In this document: piece after piece, positions 47,262 to 59,104 of the stretch
Numbering within the stretch: the stretch's first letter is position 1
Layout of the letters: each line of letters opens with the position of its first letter
NCBI RefSeq assembly: GCF_030272615.1
Contig: NC_081405.1
Coordinates: forward strand, 649,863,420-649,923,419
Source: Cryptomeria japonica
Lineage: Eukaryota; Streptophyta; Pinopsida; Cupressales; Cupressaceae
Length of the DNA stretch: 60,000 nt
Direction: 5' to 3'
The notes under the pieces: generated by a model
What the model saw: the letters and a program-made list of their open reading frames with translations, nothing else
What the model was told of the DNA's origin: nothing
The model's database searches: none
Made by a program: the position numbers and the translations under genes

Positions 47262-47352
47262 TATTTTTTCTTTACTTTTTTTTTCTTTTTCTTTTTTTTT
47301 TCACTTTTTTTTTTTTTGACTTTTTTGACTTTTTTTCTTTTTTTTTTGTATT
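47262..47352. repeat. Pyrimidine tract
   Basis: Almost pure T with scattered C on the plus strand, hence A-rich in the element sense. It begins about 170 bp downstream of the gag-like frame. Confidence 0.7.
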
Positions 47353-47524
47353 TTGACTTTTTCAATAGAAGATGGACACATGATAGGGGATGGAAGAAGG
47401 ACTCAAACATCTTTTTGTTTGGATAGTAGCCTTGAAAAAAAAATGGACCTTGACCTTTAAAAGTATGCTCAAAGACGTTGGTAGGATAAGAACATGGAAA
47501 AAGAGATGAAATTAAGGCAAGGAT

Positions 47525-50311
47525 TTATGCAAAGGATTGGACCAAAGGGATGGAAGGATGGAAAATATGCATTGGATAATGGATAGGGTATTGGAAGAAT
47601 GAGGCTTCACTGGACGGAAATGAAGGAAAGATCAACATTGGCACACACCTTGACGGGTGCTGGATTGATGGAGGAAAAATGGATCTCAGATTATGAGATT
47701 TGGATGGAGGAATAGCTTGGGATATTGGGACATAAGGGCCCAAAATAGATGAAGAAGGTAATTGAGGAACAAATTTGAGAGGGTTGGATGGAGGAATAGC
47801 AATTGTAGTTGCCAATTTTGATGTTTGTTTAGGCTTTTGTGCTTCAAGGAGATGCTTAAGGATCCACATGGTTTTTTATTTTTCATGCTTTTGTGGTTCC
47901 TTGTAGTGCATTGCTTGCACAAGGGATTTAGGAACCCATATATATTTTGAATTTGCTTTATTTTGCTCAGTGGGCCTTTGTGACCTTTTGGATATTTCTT
48001 TTTCTTTATAGATCATATTGTTCTTTGTTTTGACATGTCGATTATATTGGACATGTTGATCCTGGAATACATGTGGATTGCTAGACTTATGATGTTTATA
48101 CTTGGCATCCAAATTACTTGCAGGGGGAAAGGAATGCATGGATGGATATGAATGAAATGGACTTCTTTTGGATGGATGAAATTTACTCAAGGATGAAGGG
48201 ATATAAGCACCTAAGATGGATGGAAAGTATGATGGGGAAGGTGTATGTTTTGATTTTGAAGAGATGTTGGATTTATTAGGGGTAACCACGTCTTGAGGAA
48301 TTTCACTGAGGCCACAACTCTTAATATTTTCTTTAACATGAAGGGATTCTTGCTTATGAAAATCTACTTCTTTGCCTTTATGAATATCTTGACTTGTAGG
48401 ATACTCTTTTCTTTGGGAAGAAGACGCGAGTCCATTATGAGGTGGATATGATATGAGAGAAATAATGAGATCTTGAAGTGGATCGGATTGCACCAAAGTG
48501 GAAGAACCCATTATACATGTCGAGGGTTCATGAACATCTTGCACTGACACGTTCGAATCATGAGGGGGATTAGGATCATGAGGGGGACTAGGATTGTGTA
48601 GTGGACATGGTTCAATGACAGGCTCTTCAAGATATGGAATGGGAGAAATAATGGGATCATCAAAAGAAATACGATCTTGGAGTGTATATGGAGCATTAAG
48701 ACAAGGAGATGGAGGAACAAAAGGATCTTGTGGAGGATTTAAAGGAATAATTTGATCTTGACAAGGAGGAAGATCATTGGAATCCTCTTTAAAGGTGCTT
48801 TGCTCTTGACTTTTAATGGGATCATCAGAAAGGATGGAAGGGATATCTTGATCTTTCTTAGGAAGTGGAATGTCAATGGGATTTGAAAGGACATTGTGTT
48901 CTTGGATAGAATTGACAGGAATAGGGGAATCATCGTGAGTGTCTGGGAACATGGGGTCCTGGTCAACAATTGGATGGGATGATAAGGTTTCAAGATCTTG
49001 ATCTTTATCTATTTCAAGACACGTTTCTTCATGCTCTAAATTATCCTCTTGACATGGGGTTGGACTTTGGATATGCATGGGGGATTTTGACAAGGAATCA
49101 ATGTTTTGGCATGAAGGAAATGCACTTTGAACATTTGTGATGGATTCTGACAAGGAATCAATGCTTGAACATGAGGAAGAGGGACTTCGAATGGGGTCCT
49201 CTAGAACAAGTAATGGCAATAAAGTGCATGGTGGATTTGGGTCTTGTATTTTTGAAACATGAAAAGGATGTGCATCATGAATTGGATTATCTTGGCAATC
49301 AATTATGGATAGCCCTTGGATAATTTCATCCTTGGGTGTATTGTTTGATGAGGACAATACGGAAGGTTCTTGTGAAACTTCTAAAGGTGTAGGGATAGAT
49401 GCCACTGGAGAGTCAATTTGTTTATGGGGGGATGAGGCATTGCTAGACATAAGTGTATTATCTTGATCTTCCTCAAAGAACTCACTTGGTAATTTTCTTA
49501 AGATCCTTGCAATAAAGCCACCTTTCTTTCAAGGTTTTGACATAGTTGTATCTGGAATTTGAACTTGTTTGGAAAGGAGTTGGTTCTGGTTTGATGTCAT
49601 GTTTTGATTTCGAACTAGATGTTGATGAAATTGGTTTGACATGTTCAAAATTTGGCTTGGTGCATGTTGCAAGTTTTGTTTTTGAATGTTTGGTTGTGGT
49701 TGTTCACATTGATATGTTGGTTGAACTTGTTGATATTCCACCATTGGTTGTTTTGGTTGTAAATGTTGGACCATTGGTTGTGTTGGTTGTATATGTTGGA
49801 CCATTGGTTGTGTCTGTTGGAAATGTTGTTGATTCAAGATTTGATTGAATGAAATTTGACCAAATGAATTTTGATTTGGGACTTGATTGAAATTTGAACT
49901 TGTTTTTTGAAATTGTTTCATCATCTCTATTTGAGAGATGAGAGCTGGTATGTTTGATCATTCGATAAGAGCTTTTACATCAAGTGGCTCAAATTTTGGG
50001 TTTGGACCTTGAAATTTTTTAAATGTTTTGGACATTTGGGATCTATTCTTCTCAATGTTTTTCACTTTTTGTTCCAAAATCTCCTTTTCTTGAGCTAGTT
50101 TCTCATCTAGTTTTTGTATTTGGACATTTACATCATCATGGTAAGTTTGATCAAAGTTATGAGACATGTAGAGATTGGATTGACATGATTGATTTCTCAA
50201 TTGTGATGACATGGCTTTGTAAGAAGGTTGAGACCTCATTTCAACAAACATGTCACTATGCATTGCAACTAATGGGATTGACAAATGCAACCTAAAAGGA
50301 TAACAATGCAA
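47525..50311 (-). CDS. TE10 gag-like P/Q/S-rich protein, three internal stops
   Basis: One minus-strand frame of about 929 codons with stops only at 49958-49960, 49529-49531 and 47876-47878; the central part is open for 524 codons. From the N-terminus: a coiled-coil-like stretch (QKLDEKLAQEKEILEQKV, near 50200-50120), a Gln-rich region with repeated QPMVQH blocks (about 49860-49680), a long acidic Pro-, Ser- and Asp-rich region, a basic region, and two similar motifs IWVPKSLVQAM and MWILKHLLEAQ near the end. It has no zinc knuckle, protease or RT motif. By position between leader and PPT it is the element's main protein, perhaps gag-like. Function unknown. Two of the stops fit CGA to TGA and the third fits CAA to TAA. 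Confidence 0.6.
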
Positions 50312-50589
50312 CTTAATGATTTTGTACCTTTTGAATTTTTGGAGACAAACTTTTGAAATGCAAAGCTAAAGACACAACCTTGGGAAATTGAAATGAATTC
50401 AAGACCTTAAAGGACAAAGGACCAAATGACAGTAGGACAAATTGACAATGTCTCACCTATATGCTTGGATACTAAGCTAGGTTTTGAAAAAAAATGATAT
50501 TAATGAAAGGACAAATTTTTAGATCGAGTCAAGACTCCCTAACAACAACTTAGGGTATCATCCAAAGTTTTGATTTTTCAAGTTTCACA
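50312..50589 (-). other. TE10 leader next to the gag-like frame
   Basis: AT-rich, no gene seen. It separates the leader segment at 50590-50985 from the gag-like frame. Confidence 0.4.
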
Positions 50590-50985
50590 AATCAAATTTT
50601 TGAGACTAAATGCAAGAAGGTAATGATTATGATAATGACTTAGGACATGAAAATTATCTAAGGATATGATATGAAAAGATGAAGCCAAGACAAGATGACA
50701 ATACAATGACAAGGTTATGCAAAGACCAATGACTTGGAATATGCGAAATGCAACCTAGGCAATACCTAATTTTACCATGACAAGGATAATGTACGAATGT
50801 CACCTAAATGGAAATCTATCTTGGATATGACAATGAAATGCAAACTTAGCGAAATGATTTTGAGCCTAAGTGCAAAATGAGGATGCTTGCAATGAAAAGG
50901 ACTAAAATGAAGGGAGATGACAATATGCCCTATGACCTAAGTTGGACTATCCAAAACCTAGCCTAAAGTGACATGAATTTTGAAA
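50590..50985 (-). repeat. TE10 leader segment, original orientation
   Basis: Duplicated in inverted orientation at 44808-45204. A frame at 51236-50958 overlaps its end without recognisable motif. Confidence 0.75.
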
Positions 50986-51274
50986 CAAAGATATTTAATG
51001 TTTTGATAAGCCATGTTCAAATGTTGGATGAATACTTGGACAAATTTGGACTTTTGGTTGGATTTTATTTTGAATTGAAGGTTGTTGATTTTGAAAAACC
51101 CAAGTTGATTATGAGCACTTTTGAAAGTTTTTCTTTTATTTAACCTTTGACAATCACGGAAGACAAAATGTTTGTTTGACTTTGACTCAAGACAATCAAG
51201 CACATTCACAAAAAATCCTATGGCTGGCAAGGGCAATATCTATTGAATCCTCTAACCATAAAATACAACACTTA

Positions 51275-51344
51275 GCCCGATAGCTAGATGCTTGGTAGCA
51301 CTGGCTCCCCCTTACAGTGCACTCACTTCTCGGGCATACCAAGC
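51275..51344 (-). ncRNA. Predicted pseudoknotted RNA fold in TE10 leader
   Basis: Three perfect helices: GCTTGGTA 51290-51297 with TACCAAGC 51337-51344 (8 bp); GCACTG 51298-51303 with CAGTGC 51315-51320 (6 bp), directly stacked on the first; GCCCGA 51275-51280 with TCGGGC 51330-51335 (6 bp), crossing the first helix. Either strand could fold; the element sense is minus. It matches no RNA family I can name. Confidence 0.45.
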
Positions 51345-51346
51345 TT

Positions 51347-51379
51347 CAAGTTCAAGGGGCATCACTTCCCAAGAACTTG
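51347..51379 (-). other. Hairpin beside the pseudoknot
   Basis: A perfect 7-bp stem, CAAGTTC 51347-51353 with GAACTTG 51373-51379, with an inner GGG/CCC pairing possible. Confidence 0.5.
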
Positions 51380-51717
51380 CTATCTCTAACTAAGGAGTAC
51401 ATGAGAGGTGTCTTCGGCATGCGCATATCACAATGCCTGAGCCAACAGATAGAAGGATTTTGGCCTCTAAAAACAAAATATTCTAGTAAGGGCATCCGTT
51501 CAGGTGGGTATTGATCCAATGAATAAATTATTGCAATACCATTCCAGCACCCGTTGTCTACAACTTTTGTTGCATCCATAGTTATTTAAAGTGGTTTGGA
51601 AGAGCTTGGCTTTAGCCCATCACCACTTAGGGTTGTTCCTTCTCACCAATGCCTGTGCGAAGTGCCAAGAAAATTGGGAGGTAGGTCCAATTCTAAGGGT
51701 TAAAACATGCAATCTGT

Positions 51718-51739
51718 CATGCCCAAACTTTTGGGCATG
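51718..51739. other. Perfect palindrome at TE11 start
   Basis: CATGCCCAAA, two bases, TTTGGGCATG: 10-bp arms starting 3 bases inside the LTR end. Confidence 0.8.
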
Positions 51740-52127
51740 AACGGAATAAATTTTTTTTTAAAATACTTAACTTAATAACGACTTACTTAATTAAAATAAT
51801 ACAACATAGTTTGGTCTTAACTACATTTGTGTGAATCAAGTAATTAAATTCAATTTAGTAATAAGGTTAACTAAGTCATCAACGAGCTAATATTTCTCCC
51901 AAAAAGGTTATCACTAATCTCCATCAATAAATAATTAAAATCTCAAACCTATCGATTAACCTCAATTTTAAATGATCCAAAATTTATCTTATAGTTCCTA
52001 ATTACCTAGGATCTAAATTTAATTGTCCTAGTAATTAAACCACCTTATTACAATGAAATCCCCATGAATTAGAAATACTTTATAATTTAGGCTTAAAGGG
52101 CCCTCTTGCCCTTACAGTTAACATTGT

Positions 52128-52130
<3 letters not shown>

Positions 52131-52220
<90 letters not shown>
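52131..52220. repeat. (TA)n microsatellite, 90 bp
   Basis: Uninterrupted TA dinucleotides. The open frame across it is repeat translation. Confidence 0.95.
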
Positions 52221-52225
<5 letters not shown>

Positions 52226-52375
52226 AGTCTAACCTACCTAAGTATTTAAAATCTTCTTATAAAGACTCTTCTACATTCATTAATAATTTTAAAGGGAAAA
52301 CATTACTTAATTCTACAATCAACTACATGATTCCAAATAAATAAGAAATTAAACCTCTAAAAAAAATTTAAACCT

Positions 52376-52377
<2 letters not shown>

Positions 52378-52448
<71 letters not shown>
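52378..52448. repeat. (TA)n microsatellite, 71 bp
   Basis: Uninterrupted TA dinucleotides. Confidence 0.95.
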
Positions 52449-52450
<2 letters not shown>

Positions 52451-52840
52451 TTATGAATATATTTAAATGAAAGAAGGGTTTATATTTTATTTAACAATCC
52501 CCTTTTATACCCCCCCCCACACACATCTTAGTTTAAAACCTCAATGTGTCTGCCCTAACCCGAAAATAGGGTTAGGGCATGTGTGAACAACATTCTTATC
52601 CTTTTGTGTGTGTGTGTTGAGTGTATATCTTCTAAAATTTGTGTGTGTGTGTGCAAGTGGGGTTTGGGCGGCGACCATGGGAGGCGGCGCGCGCAGGGCC
52701 GAACCCAAAACCGAACTTATTTTATTGACTTGCTTTTCCATGGTGGATGGACGAAGGGAGGGCCGAGCGGAGGAGGGGAGAAGGCGGAGGAAACCGGCGG
52801 AGGGTTTTAAGTTCATTACCGCGGCATGGGAAGGAGACAC

Positions 52841-53007
52841 TGCGGGGCACCGCGGGCTGCGGACAGCGCTGCCCGCAAGCTGTGGCTCTCGCAGGCTGCG
52901 GACGTCGCCGCCCGCAGGCTGTGGGTTCCACAGTCTGTGGACGGTGCCACCCATAGTTGCGGGCTCCCATAGGCTGCGGGCGCCGCCGCCCAAGGCTGTG
53001 GCCCCCC
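52841..53007. repeat. GC-rich 39-bp minisatellite
   Basis: Units at 52858-52896, 52897-52935, 52936-52974 and 52975-53007 (partial), with a partial unit before. Each starts TGCGGAC or similar and has GCCGCCC and a GCTGTGG or TTGCGGG core. CpG is frequent, in contrast to the rest of the window. Since 39 is a multiple of 3, several frames stay open across it. Confidence 0.85.
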
Positions 53008-53109
53008 CCGTCCCCCATTCAAAACACATTTTTTAAAAAAAACATTTTTTTTTTGTTTAAAAGAAATGTGACATGCGAAAATATATGTATTATGTTTTTT
53101 TTTCTATTT

Positions 53110-53300
53110 ACATTTATATATATATATATAAATATATGTATATATATATATATTTATATGTATATATATTTTGGTAAAAATTACATATAGTTTTGTATTT
53201 TGGGATTGGCAGGTTTTGCACATATACAGATTTATAATAATGTATATATATTTATATATATATATATATATATAATGGCTTATTTAACAAAATGGTTACT
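53110..53300. repeat. Imperfect TA-rich tracts
   Basis: TATATA and TATTTATA runs near 53115-53170 and 53243-53274, less regular than the other four. Confidence 0.7.
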
Positions 53301-53383
53301 TTTCCCCCTTTCTTCTCTAGTAGTATCAGATCTGTAAATATATATATTTTTTTATTATAAACAGATTTTCAAAAGAAATAGGG

Positions 53384-53490
<107 letters not shown>

Positions 53491-53574
53491 GTATTACCAT
53501 TATAACTTATTTGGGCATCTTTTAAATGCATGCAAGAACCTCCTAATACTTATTGCAGATTGAATAATGAGAAA

Positions 53575-56239
<2,665 letters not shown>

Positions 56240-56244
56240 CAATC

Positions 56245-56750
56245 AAGCTAAAAACAAACAAAGCATGCATGGTGTTCATTAACCTTTAAAAAATTAAATA
56301 TGCAACTACTTTAAAAAACGTAAGCATGATGTTTTAGTGAAAGTCTTTGACCGCGTCTTGCATAAGATTTGTTAGTAGTTGTATTTTTAGTCTTCGTCAC
56401 ATGTAATGCAAAGATGCTGCATAGAGAATTAGTACCAAGGAAAAACCCTAATGCAAGAAACAAATTGCAAACAAACAAACTTGCAAGAAAAATAACTAAT
56501 TTTTACCCCTATTTTTGGCCTTACATAGATGCAGATCTCATCAACACAGGTGCAAATCTCCTTAACACGGGTGCAGATCCCTCCTACACAAGCACAAATC
56601 TAATCTACACAGGCACAGATCCCTTCTACACAGGTACAGAATGCATCAACATAGGCGCATAAGTGTCCAGAAAGCTTTGAATTTCCCTATTTCTTGAGTT
56701 TTTCACCTGCAAATAGCTCAAAAAGTACTCAAAACATGGTTAAATGGTTA
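56245..56750 (-). other. TE10 leader next to the PBS
   Basis: Continues from 51714 in the minus-strand element. It contains the 21-bp repeat array. No gene seen; the plus frame 56369-56662 is produced by the repeat. Confidence 0.5.
56527..56659 (-). repeat. 21-bp tandem array in TE10 leader, six units
   Basis: Units start at 56527, 56548, 56569, 56590, 56611 and 56632 plus a 7-bp partial. The core is AGGTGCAGATC..CTAACAC with variation. It lies about 90 bp downstream of the PBS. Confidence 0.8.
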
Positions 56751-56769
56751 GTTCACGTCGGGTTCACCA
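56751..56769 (-). other. TE10 primer binding site
   Basis: Minus-sense TGGTGAACCCGACGTGAAC, three bases inside the LTR end. It is not the initiator-Met type used by the copia elements. Same site as TE2 apart from transitions. Confidence 0.7.
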
Positions 56770-56772
56770 AAA

Positions 56773-57320
56773 TGTAGACTAGGAAATTGAGGATGCATCA
56801 AAGCAAATAACAATTAGGACAATCACAAAACCTAAACTGCAATGAAAATAATCCTAATCTAATCAATGAAAACATGAAGACGAGATATTCAAAATGAAAT
56901 CAAAGAAAACCAAATGCAGATATCTCCTTCAAGTGGCTCCATTATTCTTCTTTCACCTTCCAATTTGATGTTGTTCTCACCTACAAAGTGCATTTGCAAG
57001 TGGAAAGCAAGTTGTTGATGAAATTTGTAGCATAAGGTTACTCGAAAATGTGATTGATTGATTGACAAAGGAACTCATCCAATTTATAGACAAATTGGAG
57101 AGAGGACAAGATTAGCATGAAGAGATTTGAAAGGAAATTCAAATCAAGAATGGCAAAATTATGACAAGTGTATGACAATTTCTATGCAAGGTGTTATGAC
57201 AAATTATGACAAATTATGACAAATTGCTATGCAAGATGTATGACAAAAATTTGAAATAGAAATAGAAATTAGGAGAAATTAGAAAATTAGGTGAATTAAT
57301 TAATAATTTTTCATTCATTA
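56773..57320 (-). repeat. TE10 LTR, minus-strand fragment (U5 side)
   Basis: Matches the reverse complement of about 44252-44810 and adds the CTAGTCTACA end missing there. The 10-bp repeat has three copies here against four at 44361. It is cut at 57320, where the inverted arm begins. Confidence 0.8.
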
Positions 57321-57517
57321 ATTAATTGGAAGGTGAAAGAAGAACAATGGAGCCACATGAAGGAGATATCTGCATTTGGTTTGCTTTGATTTCATTTTGA
57401 ATATCTCATCTTCATGTTTTCATTGATTAGATTAGGATTATTTTCATTGCAGTTTTAGGTTTTGTGATTGTCCTAATTGTTATTTGCTTTGATGCATCCT
57501 CAATTTCCTAGTCTACA
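57321..57517 (+). repeat. TE10 LTR end, plus-strand inverted arm
   Basis: Repeats the last 200 bp of the LTR in opposite orientation to 56773-57320, forming a foldback with it. It continues into a PBS. Confidence 0.82.
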
Positions 57518-57520
57518 TTT

Positions 57521-57539
57521 TGGTGAACCCGACATGAAC
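57521..57539 (+). other. Second TE10 primer binding site, inverted arm
   Basis: TGGTGAACCCGACATGAAC after the LTR end CTACA; one transition from the site at 56751-56769. The arm continues to 57555, then LTR 3 resumes. Confidence 0.7.
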
Positions 57540-57555
57540 TAACCATTTAACCATG

Positions 57556-57665
57556 TAAGAGTCACTTGCTTGCCGGTGAATGTTGTTGATTCTCCAAAGT
57601 GCTAGAGTTGGTAAGTGTTTAGTAGGTGTTGACATCAATGACAAAACCATACCAAAATACCAACA
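57556..57665 (-). repeat. LTR 3 of the tandem array, right part
   Basis: The last 110 bp of a TE7-family LTR, ending CCAACA, followed by atat. Confidence 0.88.
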
Positions 57666-57669
57666 ATAT
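57666..57669. other. LTR-LTR junction 3 (atat)
   Basis: Third identical spacer, between LTR 3 and LTR 4. Confidence 0.85.
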
Positions 57670-58729
57670 TGTTAGGTCCCGAAGACAACTAAGAGGGGGA
57701 GGGTGAATCATTTGTCAAATAAATTCAAACCAAAAACAACTTAACCAAACAATGCTTAATAACGATAAACCAGTTTAACATGCCAGTAGAGAGTTTTAAC
57801 AATTAATTGTTATATCGGTAAGGATTAGTGCATGAAACATAAAGATAAATTCATCCACAACACATATCACCAATATTTGTACGTGGAAACCCTGTAAGGG
57901 GAAAAACCATGGTGGGAAACCTTACCCACAATCAAATGATACTACTGCAGATAGTAAGTGTACATAAATGGGGTCTGCACATGCAGAAAGGCCAAGCACG
58001 TAGATCTCACTGCTCAATCACAAAATGGGAGTCACACTGACTACAGTTGGATGGTTAAATACAATAAGAATGTACTGCACAAAATAGCATCTTCATATGC
58101 TGGATTTAGTACTAGTGTAGTTCTAATTGTCTTCACAAAAACCCTTCTTCAATCTTCAAATGATGTCTGCATGTATAGCTCTGCTTATTCTCACATATAC
58201 CTTCACACAATCCTTTTTCGCATTCCATCCTTGATCTTACAAATAAGATCTTACATTTATACCATAACCTAAGACCAATTTTAGTAGGTCGGCTCTACAA
58301 GATATTACAATAAAAACATTTTACAAACAATACAATATCCGATGCAATAACCAATTGAACATGTTAGCTTAATGCATTTAGAACAATAATTAATCATCTC
58401 CATAGCATGCCATGCTGATCTGGAAAAGTTAAACCTGTTGGTGTAACCCTGGACCTATTTGCTTGTAACAACAAATATGTGAATGCTAATGTACCAATAA
58501 ACAAAACTCCAGGACAAGGTTTCCACACAATGTCTTTCACATAACCAAATGTTTTCCATATCATTCCAAGTGTCAATGATCATTATATCATGTCAGTGTA
58601 CCAGATACCAGTGACTGTGCATGAGTCACTTGCTTGCCAGTGAATGTTGCTGATTCTCCAAAGTGCTAGAGTTGATAAGTGTTTAGTAGGTGTTGACATC
58701 AATGACAAAACCATACCAAAATACCAACA
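57670..58729 (-). repeat. LTR 4 of the tandem array; TE12 3' LTR
   Basis: A complete 1060-bp LTR, TGTTAGG..CCAACA in the plus reading. Confidence 0.94.
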
Positions 58730-58741
58730 ATCTCCCCCTTT
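58730..58741 (-). other. TE12 polypurine tract
   Basis: Minus-sense AAAGGGGGAGAT against the LTR start. Confidence 0.88.
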
Positions 58742-59104
58742 GGTATTAATGGCAACACAAGATGGAAAAACCATCAAAGTGCCAAAACAAAAATGCCAAA
58801 TACCAAAAACCAACAATCTCCAAAAAGAGATCATAACCAAAAATCAAAATATATATACAGAGTAATAATCTCTCCCAAACAACAATCTCTCCCCTTGGGA
58901 GCAACATGTGTTTTCCTTGTGTTTTTCCATACCAATCTCTACCCCTTTGACATAAAATGCCAAAGTTCTTGCCAAGCTAAGTTCATATACAAAATACCAA
59001 TCAATTTAGTTTACCAACTACTCCCCCTGAGAAGTAGCTTCCCATCAAAGCTGGAAAAAAGATTTCTCTATTAATTCTATCGGTTGATGACAATCATCAA
59101 CTTC
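58742..59104 (-). other. TE12 3' noncoding region with second purine tract
   Basis: Second tract at 58935-58965 (minus: TTTGGCATTTTATGTCAAAG, then GGGTAGAG). No coding. Confidence 0.62.

Larger units (their letters stand above)
45218..47524 (-). other. TE10 region between gag-like frame and PPT
   Basis: 2.3 kb where pol would be expected in an autonomous element. Short frames on both strands (e.g. 45616-45149, 47214-46960) show no RT, RNase H or integrase motif. The DNA is low complexity in parts: a repeat at 46285-46580 and a pyrimidine tract at 47262-47352. Confidence 0.55.
51230..51670 (-). other. TE10 leader segment rich in RNA structure
   Basis: More GC-rich than its surroundings. It contains the pseudoknot-capable fold (51275-51344) and a hairpin (51347-51379). 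A 75-codon minus frame (51579-51352) overlaps the hairpin. I do not recognise its product and treat it as uncertain. Confidence 0.45.

Noticed and set aside
47876-49450. Host Pro-rich protein gene
   Set aside because: The frame continues in phase on both sides within TE10 and lies between its leader and PPT, so it belongs to the element.
49546-49848. 100-codon plus-strand frame rich in Val and Leu
   Set aside because: It is the antisense of the Gln-rich repeat region of the TE10 frame.
51275-51344. HDV-like or twister self-cleaving ribozyme
   Set aside because: The order of helices resembles an HDV-type nest, but the P3-equivalent is 6 bp rather than about 3, a 9-base joiner separates two strands, and no P4 or catalytic joiner is visible. 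Twister core bases are not found in the right places.
51352-51579. 75-codon frame in the TE10 leader
   Set aside because: It overlaps the structured RNA segment and has no recognised motif or support beyond openness. I mention it only within the leader entry.
52126-52344. Open frame starting in the TA repeat (and a similar one at 53530-53781)
   Set aside because: Translation of (TA)n gives Tyr-Ile runs; not a gene.
52541-53036. Open frames of 142-162 codons on both strands
   Set aside because: They are kept open by the GC-rich 39-bp repeat and lack motifs. Overlapping frames on both strands are equally open.
56527-56659. CRISPR-like array
   Set aside because: Units are contiguous without spacers, in a plant retroelement leader.
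57958-58272. 104-codon frame repeated at 30022-30222 and 42749-43033
   Set aside because: These are the same stretch of TE7-family LTRs on the antisense strand, with different stops in each copy.
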